Below the pieces are notes generated by a model that did no database searches, had not been told where the DNA came from, and worked only from the letters and a program-made list of their open reading frames with translations. A stretch of 64,000 nt of DNA from Amycolatopsis iheyensis (GTDB taxonomy: Bacteria; Actinomycetota; Actinomycetes; Mycobacteriales; Pseudonocardiaceae): contig NZ_JAMXQV010000001.1 in NCBI RefSeq assembly GCF_024703995.1, positions 186,001 through 250,000 of the forward strand. Direction: 5' to 3'. This document shows, in pieces, positions 15,808 to 24,687 of the stretch (position 1 is its first letter; every line of letters starts with the position of its first letter). Made by a program: the position numbers and the translations under genes.

Positions 15808-17562
15808 TCACCTACTGCTCAATTGCCAACCCTCCGCGATCAGCGCGGCGGGGTTCCGTTCACCGTCGAGGAGTGATCGGCCGCTCTCGGTGACTTTCAC
15901 ACCGTCGACCGAAACTCCGCGGCCCGTGTAATTCGGGTCGGTGCTGTAACGCCAGCGGAGGCTCACCGACGCGCCTTGCGGCACGACGCCGGTCGCCTTC
16001 CACCAGGCACGGTGCCCGTGTCCGGAGAGCGACGTCACATCTCCGGAGGGTGCACCCGGTCCGGAAACCGAGAGAGTGATCGGTTGCCAGTTCACGCCGT
16101 CGGTCGTCGCCTGCAGCTGTAATGGATCAGTGCTTCCCTCGGTGTCCACGAAGGCGAAAAAGGACACGTGTGCTTGATCACTATGCGTAGTAAATGGCCG
16201 GGTACTCAGTGTGGCCACGCTGGCATTACCCAGCGTGCTCGTCCAGGCGTCCTTCCCGACCGCGGGCCGCACGGCCATGGCCCTGGCCAGCGACGTCGCC
16301 CACACCTGGCGCGCGGTGTTGATCGAGCCCCAGTTGCGGGTCGGGTGCACGCGGTTGGTCAGCAGGATCGCGAACGACCGCGATTCGGGGTCGATGACCA
16401 GCGTCGTCCCGGTGAAACCGGTGTGCCCGGCGGTGACCGGCGAGGCCAGCGCGCCCATGTACCAGGGCTGGTCGAGCTCGAAGCCCAGGCCGTGCGAGTC
16501 GTCCGGGAACTGCTGGTTGTAGTTCGTCAGCAGCAGCCGCACGGTCTGCTCGTTCAGGATCCGATGCCCGCGGTAGGTGCCGCCGTTGAGGATCGTCTGG
16601 GCGAGCGTGGCCATGTCGCCGGCGGTGCTGAACACCCCGGCGTGCCCGGCGACGCCGCCGAGCGACCACGCGTTCTCGTCGTGCACGCTGCCGCGGACCA
16701 TCCCGCGCGGCGGGTTCGCCTCGAACTCCGTCGCGGCGACCCGGCCCAGCTTCGACGCGGGCGGGTTGTAGCCCGTGTCGACCATGCCGAGCGGGGCGGT
16801 GATCCGGTCGTGCACGACCTTGTCGAGCGGCTGCCCGGTCAGCTTCTCGACGATGAAGCCGAGCGTGAGCAGGTTGATGTCGGAGTAGAGGTAGGTCGTG
16901 CCCGGCTTGTTCTTCAGCGGGCTGTCGAGCACGGCCTGGCGGCGTGCCGGGATGTCCGGGTAGCCGGCCCAGAGCGACGGGATCGGGTCGGCGTCGAAGC
17001 CGGAGACGTGCGTGAGCAGCATCTTGATGGTGATGGCGGCCTTGTCGCCGGTGGCGAACTCCGGGAAGAAGCGGCTCACCTTGGTGTCGATGGTGAGCTG
17101 ACCGCGTTCGACCAGCTGCATCACGGCGATTGACGTGAACAGCTTCGAGATGGACGCCATGTCGAAGATGGTGTCGTCGCGCATCGGGACCTGCTGGTCC
17201 GCGGGCAGCTCGGTGCCCGCGGCGTCGGCGTACCGCAGCGCGCCGCCGACCGCGTACCGGTCGACGACCACGCCGTCGTGGGCCAGGAGGCCGACCGCGC
17301 CGGAGAAGTGCGGGTGCCCGGTGGCGTCCGGTTTCGTCCAGCTCGCGAGGAAGTCCTCGGCGGCCTTGATGGGCGCCGGGTCGAGGTTGACGTCCTTGGC
17401 CCGGCCGTCGCGCAAGGTCGTCCACGGCGCCGCGAAGCCCTGCTGCGGCCGGTCGAAGCGGCCGGCGTCGTCGTGGCTGGTGATGGCGCTGGCTCCAGAG
17501 GTCAACGTGGTCAGTGCGACCAGCACTCCGGTGGCCGCGGCGATGACCTTCCTAGCACGCAC
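15808..17562 (-). CDS. Secreted beta-lactamase-fold serine hydrolase (class C/EstB-like; possible AmiE-type role)
   Basis: The 584-residue protein has an N-terminal signal peptide (cleavage near ASA, residue 26) and a PF00144-type domain. The SxxK motif SISK is near 138-141, the Tyr motif YLYSDIN near 220, and the third box GHTGFTG near 395. A C-terminal beta-rich extension (about 460-584) contains WQPITLSVSG and SLSGHGHRAWWK and probably forms a carbohydrate- or wall-binding module. In Bacillus subtilis the MurNAc cluster contains a beta-lactamase-family amidase (AmiE) next to NagZ and NamZ; the same position here suggests removal of peptides from muropeptides, which is inference. It is followed upstream by namZ at 10 bp spacing. 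Confidence 0.82.
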   Translation of the reverse strand: MRARKVIAAATGVLVALTTLTSGASAITSHDDAGRFDRPQQGFAAPWTTLRDGRAKDVNLDPAPIKAAEDFLASWTKPDATGHPHFSGAVGLLAHDGVVVDRYAVGGALRYADAAGTELPADQQVPMRDDTIFDMASISKLFTSIAVMQLVERGQLTIDTKVSRFFPEFATGDKAAITIKMLLTHVSGFDADPIPSLWAGYPDIPARRQAVLDSPLKNKPGTTYLYSDINLLTLGFIVEKLTGQPLDKVVHDRITAPLGMVDTGYNPPASKLGRVAATEFEANPPRGMVRGSVHDENAWSLGGVAGHAGVFSTAGDMATLAQTILNGGTYRGHRILNEQTVRLLLTNYNQQFPDDSHGLGFELDQPWYMGALASPVTAGHTGFTGTTLVIDPESRSFAILLTNRVHPTRNWGSINTARQVWATSLARAMAVRPAVGKDAWTSTLGNASVATLSTRPFTTHSDQAHVSFFAFVDTEGSTDPLQLQATTDGVNWQPITLSVSGPGAPSGDVTSLSGHGHRAWWKATGVVPQGASVSLRWRYSTDPNYTGRGVSVDGVKVTESGRSLLDGERNPAALIAEGWQLSSR

Positions 17563-17572
17563 GAGTTCCCCC

Positions 17573-18832
17573 TCAGCGGTAGAGCAGGTAGTGACGACGT
17601 CTCTGGTCGAACTCGGCGAGCTCGGCCCGCCAGGCCCCGGTGACCTCGTCGACGCCCGCGCCGGCGTCGATCATGGTCCGCAGGCGATCGGACCCGGAAA
17701 GCTTGTCGATGTAGTTGTCCGGGCGCCAGGCGAAGACGTCCGGGTGCAGGGCCTTCGCCGTCACGAGCATGGCGACGGCGGTGCGGATGGCGTCGAAGAC
17801 ACGCGGGTCGTCGACGCTCACCTGGACGCCGCCGCAGGTCTGGTTGACGAACTTGCTGAACGTCGGCACGAAGTAGGTCTCGCGGAACTTCGCCCCGGGC
17901 AGCCGCAGGTCCTCGAGCTTCTCGCGCCACCGCCAGTCGAGGCCGGGCGCGCCGATGATCTCGAACGGCCGGGTCGTGCCGCGGCCTTCGGAGAACACCG
18001 TGCCTTCGAACATGCCCGTGCCGGGGTAGACGAGGGCGGTGTCCGGGGTCGGCATGTTCGGGCTGGGCAGGACCCAGTTGAGCCCGGTCTGCGCGAAGAG
18101 CGTGTCACGCTGCCAGCCGCGTACCTGGACGACGTCGAGGTGTGCCAGTTGCACGCCTTCGGCGGGCAGGAACTCCTCGGCGAAGAAACGTGCGAGCTCG
18201 CCGGCGGTCATGCCGTGCTGCTGGACGATCGGCTTCTTGCCGATGCCCGAAGCGAACTTCGGGTCGAGCAGCGGGCCGGCCGCGCGGCCGCCGATCGGGT
18301 TGGGCCGGTCGAGCACGACGAACGCGGCCTTGACCTGCGCCGCGGCCACCATCGCCGTGTAGAGCGACCAGATGTAGGTGTAGAAACGCGCGCCGACGTC
18401 GGCGATGTCGAAGACGACGGTGTCGACGCCCGCTTTGGTGAACAGCGAGGCGAGCTTCGTCGCGTCGGCGCCGTACGCGTCGTACACCGGCACGCCGGTG
18501 CGCGGGTCCGTGTAGTCGCCTTCGGAGCCGCCGGCCTGCGCGCTGCCGCGGAAGCCGTGCTCGGGCCCGAAGGCCGCGACCGGCTTGACGCCGGCCGCGA
18601 CCATCGAGTCGACGATGTGGTCGCCGTCGAGCAGCACGCCCGTCGGGTTCGACAGGACGCCGAGCTTGCGGCCCTTGAACGCCCGCCAGCCCTGCGCGGC
18701 GAGCTGTTCCGCGCCGGTGAGGACGCGCCCGGGCTTGTGCTCCGGCTCGGCCCCGGCGACGGCCGAACCGCCCGCGAGGATCGGGACGGCGAGCGCGCCC
18801 GCGCCGAGGAAGTGGCGCCGGTTGAGGTTCAC
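17573..18832 (-). CDS. namZ: Exo-N-acetylmuramidase NamZ-like (DUF1343), Tat-exported
   Basis: The 419-residue protein starts with a twin-arginine signal (NRRHFLGAGALAVPILAGG). The DUF1343 core follows: GRKLGVLSNPTG, FGPEHGFRGSAQAG, FDIADVGARFYTYIWS, VLDRPNPIGG and SPNMPTPDTALVYPG, all hallmarks of the family. B. subtilis NamZ (YbbC) releases MurNAc from the non-reducing end of peptidoglycan fragments. The GTG start at 18832 overlaps the stop of the GH3 gene (GTGA), so the two are coupled: NagZ would take off GlcNAc and NamZ MurNAc in alternation outside the cytoplasmic membrane. Confidence 0.9.
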   Translation of the reverse strand: MNLNRRHFLGAGALAVPILAGGSAVAGAEPEHKPGRVLTGAEQLAAQGWRAFKGRKLGVLSNPTGVLLDGDHIVDSMVAAGVKPVAAFGPEHGFRGSAQAGGSEGDYTDPRTGVPVYDAYGADATKLASLFTKAGVDTVVFDIADVGARFYTYIWSLYTAMVAAAQVKAAFVVLDRPNPIGGRAAGPLLDPKFASGIGKKPIVQQHGMTAGELARFFAEEFLPAEGVQLAHLDVVQVRGWQRDTLFAQTGLNWVLPSPNMPTPDTALVYPGTGMFEGTVFSEGRGTTRPFEIIGAPGLDWRWREKLEDLRLPGAKFRETYFVPTFSKFVNQTCGGVQVSVDDPRVFDAIRTAVAMLVTAKALHPDVFAWRPDNYIDKLSGSDRLRTMIDAGAGVDEVTGAWRAELAEFDQRRRHYLLYR

Positions 18833-20619
18833 CAGGTCAGCCCGTAGCCGAACGGGTACTTCACGGTGTGCACGTCGGCGCCGGCCGGGATGTCGACCGG
18901 CAGCTTCCCGGTCGGCTTCGTCTCGCCGAGGATGACCTTGGCCAGGGCTTCGAGCGTCGGCCCGATGTAGCCGTAGGTCGCCAGCCAGGTCTTGACGTTG
19001 CTGGCGTAACCGGCGTCGTACGGGATCTGCGCGGCGACCGCGACGACCGGCTTGCCGGTGGCCGCCAGCGCGTCGAGCAGCTTGGTCTGCAAGGGGAAGC
19101 CGCCGATGTTGTTGGTCAGCACGACGACGAGGTCGACGTTCCCGGCGTTGGCGACGGCCTGCGCGATCTGGGCGTCGGTCGGCGCCTGACCGGTCTGGTA
19201 CGCGGTCGCCGTTGTGCCGTGGGCGGTCAGCTTCTGCGCGAGCGTCGCCGTCGTGGAGACACCCCAGCCGGTGACGAGGGCGCTCGCGGGCTTCTGCGCG
19301 AGAGGCAGGAGGTTCGCGTCGTTCGCGACGGCCGTGATGCCGCGGTCGGCGATGTCCTGCGCGGTCTTGAGGTTCGCCGGCGTGCCGACCGTCTTCAGCA
19401 CGCGGTTCGGGTCGACGAACGGCGAGAAGAGGATGCCGCTCTTGAACTTGAGCTTCAGCACGCGCAGCACGCTCTGGTCGATCCGCTGCATCGGGATGTC
19501 GCCGGACTTCACGGCGTTGATGACCGAGTTGACCGCGACGTCGAGGTGCACCGGCATGAGCAGCTGGTCGACCCCGGCCTTGAGGGCGAGGACGGGGATC
19601 TCGGCGTCGCTGTGCATTTCGCGCACGCCCTGCATCTCCAGGGAGTCCGTGATGACGACGCCGTTGTAGCCCAGCTCGTTGCGCAGTTTCCCGGTGACGA
19701 TCGGCTTCGACAGCGTCGCGGGTTCGAGCGACGGGTCGAGGCTGGGGAACTGGATGTGCGCGGTCATGATCGACGGGACGCCGGCCTTGATGGCGGCCTT
19801 GAACGGCGGCACGTCGGTGGCCCGCCACTGGTCTTCGGTGCTGTCGATCCGCGGCAGCCCGGTGTGGCTGTCGGTCGGCGCGGCGCCGTGGCCGGGGAAG
19901 TGCTTCGACGTCGCCGCGACGGACTTCTGGAAGCCCTTGAGCTCGGCGGTGACGAAGTCGCTGGCCAGCCCCGGCTGCCCGGCGAAGGAGCGGACGCCGA
20001 TGACCGGGTTGACCGGGTTGGAGTTGACGTCGGAGTCGGGCGCGAAGTCCTGGTTGATGCCGACCGCCCGCAGCTCCTGGCCGAGGATGGTCGCGGCCTT
20101 CGTCGCACGTCCGGTGTCGCGGCCGGCCGAGATGGCCATGGCGTTCGGGAACTCGGTGGCCGGCGCGCCCATCCGGGTCACCGTGCCACCCTCCTGGTCG
20201 GCGCCGATCTGCAGCGGGATGTGCGCCCCGCTGGTGATGGCGGCCTTCTGCAGGCCGTTGGACAGCTTGGAGACCTGCACGGGGTCGTCGAAGTTGTCGC
20301 GGGAGTCGTTGTTGAAGTAGATGACGCCGCCCAGGTGGTACTTCTGGATCACCTGGGCCGGGGTGTCGACGCCGAAGTCCGTCTGGTTCTTCGGGTTCAC
20401 TTCGTCGGCCGTCTTGCCGTTCACCCACGTGACGAACAGCTGCCCGACCTTCTGCTCGAGCGACAGCCCGCGCAGCGCCTGCGTCGCCGCGGCCTCCGCC
20501 TGCGCGTCCGCCGTCACCGCCGGTGCGCTCGCCGCGGTCGCGACACCCACACCGGTGAGGGCGAGCACCCCCGCGACGGGCAGGGCGAGCGCATGGAACC
20601 TCCGATTTCGGGTCGTCAC
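18829..20619 (-). CDS. nagZ: Secreted GH3 beta-N-acetylglucosaminidase (NagZ-type)
   Basis: The 596-residue protein has a signal peptide (residues 1-32) and a GH3 barrel. The NagZ-specific loop KHFPGHGAAPTDSHTGLPR is near 237 and includes the catalytic-dyad Asp/His. The nucleophile Asp lies in VVITDSLEM near 323. A C-terminal GH3_C domain (VTGWGVSTTATLAQKL onward) is present, as in B. subtilis YbbD/NagZ and unlike the one-domain E. coli enzyme. The GTG start at 20619 has GGGAGG. An in-frame extension to 20964 is intergenic. It is first gene of the salvage operon: nagZ, namZ, hydrolase. Confidence 0.92.
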   Translation of the reverse strand: MTTRNRRFHALALPVAGVLALTGVGVATAASAPAVTADAQAEAAATQALRGLSLEQKVGQLFVTWVNGKTADEVNPKNQTDFGVDTPAQVIQKYHLGGVIYFNNDSRDNFDDPVQVSKLSNGLQKAAITSGAHIPLQIGADQEGGTVTRMGAPATEFPNAMAISAGRDTGRATKAATILGQELRAVGINQDFAPDSDVNSNPVNPVIGVRSFAGQPGLASDFVTAELKGFQKSVAATSKHFPGHGAAPTDSHTGLPRIDSTEDQWRATDVPPFKAAIKAGVPSIMTAHIQFPSLDPSLEPATLSKPIVTGKLRNELGYNGVVITDSLEMQGVREMHSDAEIPVLALKAGVDQLLMPVHLDVAVNSVINAVKSGDIPMQRIDQSVLRVLKLKFKSGILFSPFVDPNRVLKTVGTPANLKTAQDIADRGITAVANDANLLPLAQKPASALVTGWGVSTTATLAQKLTAHGTTATAYQTGQAPTDAQIAQAVANAGNVDLVVVLTNNIGGFPLQTKLLDALAATGKPVVAVAAQIPYDAGYASNVKTWLATYGYIGPTLEALAKVILGETKPTGKLPVDIPAGADVHTVKYPFGYGLTW

Positions 20620-21253
20620 GACCAGCCTCCCAGAAAGTTGCGGGCGCCCGGGGGACGTCAGAAGTCCACTCGGAAGCGCCAGTATCGGGAAGCTACTCAC
20701 CGAATCCGTCGATGTCCATCGACCGACCGCAGCAACGGCCCAGTCGTACCCGGATCGGTAGGAAAATCGCCGTTCGCAACATGCTCTGCGGCCGAACGGG
20801 CGGTGGACCACGTCGTCGACTGGTCTTTTTCCGGCTTTCCGCATAGACGAGGCGGCGCCCGTGGCCGAAGGCCAACGGGCGCCGCCTGCAAAGCGCGAAC
20901 ATCTCGGGCGACCAAGCGTGCAACTCTGGTCGTACCTACATGGACTCGGCGTGTGGCGTCCCACTACGCAGTCCCTAGACGACGAGCCTCCCGCGGCGCG
21001 CTGCGCGTGGGTACCCGGAGTCCGCGCACGGAGGTTTGCCGGGGTGGAACAGGCTTCTCTTCTACCTGCTCCCTGGCCGACCGAACGTCCGCACCTACTT
21101 TCTACGCCGTGAGCCCGGTCACTTCAAGTGCGCGGATGGGTGCACCGGTACAGAGGCTGGATCGGGTGACATCGGCACCCTGCGCGACGGACAATTCGGG
21201 GCTGGGCCAAGCAAAGCGCAGGTCGTACGGCCGTGTGGGTGGGTGGCTCGCGA
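20620..21253. other. Gene-free interval with one strong hairpin
   Basis: I find no convincing gene in this 634-bp stretch between the divergent nagZ promoter side and the HAD gene end. A long perfect-looking hairpin spans 20851-20886: GGCGGCGCCCGT pairs with ACGGGCGCCGCC, with GGCC/GGCC pairing inside. It would end minus-strand transcripts running out of the HAD gene. The several short frames show no family features. Confidence 0.6.
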
Positions 21254-22084
21254 TTATCGGGACCGTCGGCGACGACTGAGGCCGTACCAGGTCGCGCCGG
21301 CGGCCACCGCGCCGACGCCGAGGGCCACCATTCCCGCCGATCGGGTCGGAATCCGGCTGCGCAGCGACATGGGCCGCTCGAACGCCAAGATCGGCCAGCC
21401 GCGGTCGAGCGCTTCCCGGCGCAGGAGCTTGTCCGGGTTGACCGCGTGCGGGTGCCCGACGACCTCGAGCAGCGGGATGTCGGTGCTCGAGTCGGTGTAG
21501 GCGAAGCACTCGGCGAGGTCGTAGCCGTGGGTCGCGGCGAGCTGCTTCGCGGCGACGGCCTTGTTCGCGCCGTAGCAGTAGAAGTCGACTTCGCCGGAGT
21601 AGCGGCCCTCGACGATCTGCATGCGCGTCGCGACGCTCATCGTGGCGCCGAGCATCTCCGCCACCGGCGCGACGACCTCTTCGCCGGTCGCCGAAAGCAC
21701 GATGACGTCGTGGCCGTCTTCGCGGTGGCGTGCGATCAGCTCCGCCGCCTCCACGTACACGAGCGGGTCGACGACGTCGTGCAGGGTTTCGCGGACGATC
21801 GCCGAAACCTGCGCGACGTCCCAGCCGGCGCACAGCGCGGAAACCTCGGCGCGCAACCGCTCGGTCTTGTTCTCGTCGGCGCCGGCGAGGGAAAACACCA
21901 GCTGCGCGTAGGCGCTTCGCAACGCGGCGCGACGGTTGATCAACCCTTCTTTGAGCAATGGTTTGCTGAACGCCAGCGCGCTCGACGAAGCGATGATCGT
22001 CTTGTCCAGGTCGAAGAACGCGGCCACCGCGTGCTCCGGGCCCGGCTTCCGGATGCGCGACGGCGCGCTGCTCGGTTCGGCCAC
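21254..22084 (-). CDS. HAD-IB family phosphatase with C-terminal membrane anchor (SerB-like, Rv3661-like)
   Basis: The 276-residue protein has haloacid dehalogenase motif I FFDLDKTIIASSS (nucleophile Asp about residue 22), motif II VLSATGEEV, and motif III/IV YTDSSTDIPLLEVVGHP. The C-terminus has one hydrophobic segment (AGMVALGVGAVAAGATW) followed by an arginine-rich tail, which suggests membrane attachment. It probably dephosphorylates a small molecule, and the substrate is unknown. I use the GTG at 22084. In mycobacteria Rv3661 faces ssd with the 6C RNA between them, exactly as here. Confidence 0.87.
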   Translation of the reverse strand: MAEPSSAPSRIRKPGPEHAVAAFFDLDKTIIASSSALAFSKPLLKEGLINRRAALRSAYAQLVFSLAGADENKTERLRAEVSALCAGWDVAQVSAIVRETLHDVVDPLVYVEAAELIARHREDGHDVIVLSATGEEVVAPVAEMLGATMSVATRMQIVEGRYSGEVDFYCYGANKAVAAKQLAATHGYDLAECFAYTDSSTDIPLLEVVGHPHAVNPDKLLRREALDRGWPILAFERPMSLRSRIPTRSAGMVALGVGAVAAGATWYGLSRRRRSR

Positions 22085-22254
22085 GGCACCAGGATAAGAG
22101 CTTGATCGTGGCGCGTCCCGTTGATCCACCACGCGCGCGTCGCAACGGGCGGAAAATCCATGACAGGAAGGCACTTCCGGCGCGCTGTGCCGTTACCGAA
22201 CTGTGTATCTCGTCCGGCGCGCGAACCGGCGGCAGGCGGAGTTACAGTGAGGGA

Positions 22255-22347
22255 GCCCGGTGTCCAACCGGGCCGGTTCAGTCCGACCCCCCGGGGCTGA
22301 ACCCTTGGCGGCCCCCGTCCCTCCCCCCTGGCGGGGGCCGCCTTCTT
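22255..22347 (+). ncRNA. 6C small RNA (B11 / ncRv13660c homolog)
   Basis: Three successive hairpins can be drawn. CCCGGT/ACCGGG comes first. Then GGTTCAG (22275-22281) pairs with CTGAACC and has a CCCCCC run. Last, GGCGGCCCCCG (22307-22317) pairs with CGGGGGCCGCC (22332-22342) around a loop with CCCCCC and ends in TTCTT. Two stem-loops each exposing six cytosines define the actinobacterial 6C RNA. A -10-like TACAGT at 22243-22248 predicts a start near 22255, giving about 93 nt. The location between the HAD phosphatase and ssd is the same as for B11 of Mycobacterium tuberculosis and the Streptomyces copy. In mycobacteria the C-rich loops pair with mRNAs. Confidence 0.9.
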
Positions 22348-22619
22348 ACCTTCCGTTTGCATTTCTTTCGCGCGCGCTTCCGTGCCGTCGAAATCGTCGA
22401 ATGCGGATCTTTCGCGCTCATTTACGCCGCACCTGCGGTGCGCGATCTTGCCACAACCCCCCGACAGAACCGGTCCGCGAGCCGTTCCCGCGCGGCAGTT
22501 GTCCACAACACCCCGGTTGTCCACAGCCGCGCCCCCGCCTGGTTGTGCCGCCCCGGCCCCGAGCGCGACGGTGGAATCCGGGCCACCCACGGCCCGCACC
22601 GAAGACGGGGGAGGAACGC

Positions 22620-23693
22620 ATGGCGGGCGAACGGCCGCTGGTGGTGGCGGCGGACGAGACGGTGCTCGACGAGATCCTGCGGGTGGCCGCGGTGGCGGGC
22701 TGCGAGTTCGAGCGGGCGCCGGACCTGACGGCGGCCCGCGGGCACTGGGCCCGGGCGCCGCTGGTGGTGCTCGACGAAGAAACGGCGCGGCTGCCACCGG
22801 CTTTGCCGCGCCGTGCCGGCGTCCTGCTGGTCTGCAAGGGCAGCCCGGGGCCTCAGCTGTGGGAGCACGCGTTCCGCGCCGGCGTCGAGCGGGTGATCTC
22901 CTTGCCCGAGGAGGAGACGGAGCTGGCGGGCGCGTTCGCCGACATCGTGGAGACCCCGGCGGAGGAGGCCGGCTTGGTGCTCGGCGTGGTCGGCGGCCGC
23001 GGCGGCGCGGGAGCATCGGTGTTCGCGGCAACCCTCGCGCTGGCGGCGGACCGCGGACCGGGCGGCGCACTGCTGGTGGACTGCGACCCACTGGGCGGCG
23101 GCCTGGACTTGTTGCTGGGCTTGGAAAAAACGCCCGGCCCACGCTGGTCGGAGGTCCGCTTGAGCGGCCGTGTCTCGGTACCGGCCCTGGCCGCGACGCT
23201 ACCGAAGCGCAAGCACCGCGGCGGCAGCCTCCCGGTCCTGGCCTGCGGCCCGGGCGGCGAAGGCCCCGCGGTCGAGTCGTTGTCAGCGGTTCTGTCCGCG
23301 GCCCGCCGAGCGGGCCGGACGGTGGTGTGCGACCTACCCCGCACCCTGGGCGACGCGGCGGCGGAAGCGGTGGCGGTGGCGGACCTGGTGGTGCTGGTGG
23401 CCCCGGTGGAGTTCCGCGCGTGCATGGCGGCGAAGCAGGTCTTGCGTCCACTGTCGGCATTGACGGCCCGCCTGGGCGTGGTCGCGTGTGGACGGTCAAG
23501 GGCCGGAGTATCAGCAGCCCGGACGGCGGGCCTCCTGGGCCCACCCCTGCTGGCATCGATGCCACCGGAGCGAGGCCTACCGGCAGCGGTGGAGCGCGGC
23601 GAGTTCCCTTCGAAGCCAACGGGCCCCTTGGCAACAGCGGCAGCAGAGGTATTGGCGGTAGCCCACCGCGAAGCCCGGGCGGCGAACAGATGA
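22620..23693 (+). CDS. ssd: Septum-site-determining protein Ssd / CpaE-like ATPase
   Basis: The 357-residue protein has an N-terminal receiver-like region (1-115) and a ParA/MinD-type domain with a deviant Walker A, GGRGGAGASVFAATLALA, near 125, then LLVDCDPLGGGLDLLLGLE and VVCDLPRTLG. In mycobacteria Rv3660c (Ssd) affects septation; in tad systems CpaE/TadZ localises the secretion machine. It is the first gene of the tad operon here. The ATG at 22620 follows GGGGGAGG. Its stop overlaps the next start (ATGA). Confidence 0.9.
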   Translation: MAGERPLVVAADETVLDEILRVAAVAGCEFERAPDLTAARGHWARAPLVVLDEETARLPPALPRRAGVLLVCKGSPGPQLWEHAFRAGVERVISLPEEETELAGAFADIVETPAEEAGLVLGVVGGRGGAGASVFAATLALAADRGPGGALLVDCDPLGGGLDLLLGLEKTPGPRWSEVRLSGRVSVPALAATLPKRKHRGGSLPVLACGPGGEGPAVESLSAVLSAARRAGRTVVCDLPRTLGDAAAEAVAVADLVVLVAPVEFRACMAAKQVLRPLSALTARLGVVACGRSRAGVSAARTAGLLGPPLLASMPPERGLPAAVERGEFPSKPTGPLATAAAEVLAVAHREARAANR

Positions 23694-23866
23694 GCACGGA
23701 CACCAACCCACCGGCGGCCCGCAGCCCGCAGAGAGTGAGCGAACTGCTCCTACCGACGGTCCTGACCTTGGCCGGCCGAGGCCCGGTGAGCGCAAAGAAC
23801 TTCCTGACCTGGCTGTCCACCCCGAACAGACAGCAGCCGGAGAACCCCGAGGAGCACCCCCGATGA
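23690..23866 (+). CDS. Small coupled protein of unknown function in the tad operon
   Basis: This 58-residue frame starts within an ATGA overlap with ssd and ends within an ATGA overlap with the repeat-protein gene, so it is translated as part of the operon if at all. The centre (VSELLLPTVLTLAGRGPVSA) is moderately hydrophobic and the ends are Pro/Asn/Gln-rich. I recognise no family. The two-sided coupling is the main support. Confidence 0.5.
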   Translation: MSTDTNPPAARSPQRVSELLLPTVLTLAGRGPVSAKNFLTWLSTPNRQQPENPEEHPR

Positions 23867-24687
23867 CAACCACGCCACCCACTCCCTTCCTCGCGGCAGG
23901 CACCCGAGTCACAGCGCTGCTGGCCGAGGCTGCGGCGGAGCCATCCACCCGGCCCGTCGGCCACCACCGCCCACCCGGCACCCGTGTCACGGCGTTGCTG
24001 GCCGAGGCTGCGGCGGAGCCATCCACTCAGCCCGCCGGCCACCATCGCTTGCCCGGCACCCGTGTCACGGCGTTGCTGGCCGAGGCTGCGGCGGAGCTAG
24101 CCACCCGACTCACCGCCCTCCACCCCCTGCCCGGCACCCGTGTCCCGGCGTTGCTAGCCCGAGCGGTACCGCCGTGCCCGGCGGCGGAGCCAGCCATCCA
24201 GCTCGCCGGCGACGATCGCCTCCCCTGCACCCGAGTCACCGCGTTGCCCGCCCGAGCCGCGGCGGACCTATCCACCCAACCCACCGGTCACCACCGCTTG
24301 CCTGGCACCCGTGTCACGGCGTTGCCCGCTGGAGCCGCTGCGGAGCCATCCATTCGGCCCGCCGGCCATCACCGCCCACCCGGCACCCGAGCCACAGCGT
24401 TGCTCAACGAAGCCGCTGCGGAGCCAGCCATTCGGCCCGCCGGCCACCACGGCCGACCCGACACCCGAGCCACAGCGTTGCCCGCCGAAGCCGCTGCGGA
24501 GCCAGCCATTCGGCCCGCCGGCCACCACGGCCGACCCGGCGCGCGCGTCACAGCGTTGCCCGCCGGAGCCGCTGCGGAGCCATCCACCCGACCCACCGGC
24601 CACCACCGCCCACCCGACACCCGAGCCACAGCCGACCTCACCCCCAACCCCCTCCGAAGACACCAGACCAAGGCGGTGAACCCATGA
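23863..24687 (+). CDS. Repeat protein, nine 26-residue units, between ssd and tadA
   Basis: The 274-residue frame consists almost wholly of tandem 26-residue units of the form GTRVTALLAEAAAEPSxRPxGHHRxP (nine copies, one enlarged to 31 residues, plus a partial tenth). It is rich in Ala, Pro, Arg and HH pairs, with no signal peptide or membrane segment. Both ends are coupled by ATGA overlaps, upstream with the small gene and downstream with tadA. Other frames also stay open over much of the repeat because the period is a multiple of three, so the frame is chosen by the overlaps. In the mycobacterial and Streptomyces loci I know, ssd is followed directly by tadA, so this looks like a lineage-specific insertion or expansion. 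Confidence 0.5.
   Translation: MTTTPPTPFLAAGTRVTALLAEAAAEPSTRPVGHHRPPGTRVTALLAEAAAEPSTQPAGHHRLPGTRVTALLAEAAAELATRLTALHPLPGTRVPALLARAVPPCPAAEPAIQLAGDDRLPCTRVTALPARAAADLSTQPTGHHRLPGTRVTALPAGAAAEPSIRPAGHHRPPGTRATALLNEAAAEPAIRPAGHHGRPDTRATALPAEAAAEPAIRPAGHHGRPGARVTALPAGAAAEPSTRPTGHHRPPDTRATADLTPNPLRRHQTKAVNP
23899..24636. repeat. 78-bp tandem repeat array
   Basis: A period of 78 bp (26 codons) is repeated about nine times with imperfect copies; the fourth unit has 15 extra bp. Each copy contains a variant of CACCCGTGTCACGGCGTTG. The array is inside the open frame above and keeps it open. Confidence 0.85.

Noticed and set aside
23899..24636. CRISPR array
   Set aside because: The 78-bp units are contiguous, have no unique spacers, and keep a reading frame.
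23577..24663. Minus-strand repeat proteins in the same array
   Set aside because: Open only because the period is a multiple of three; no start site or coupling.
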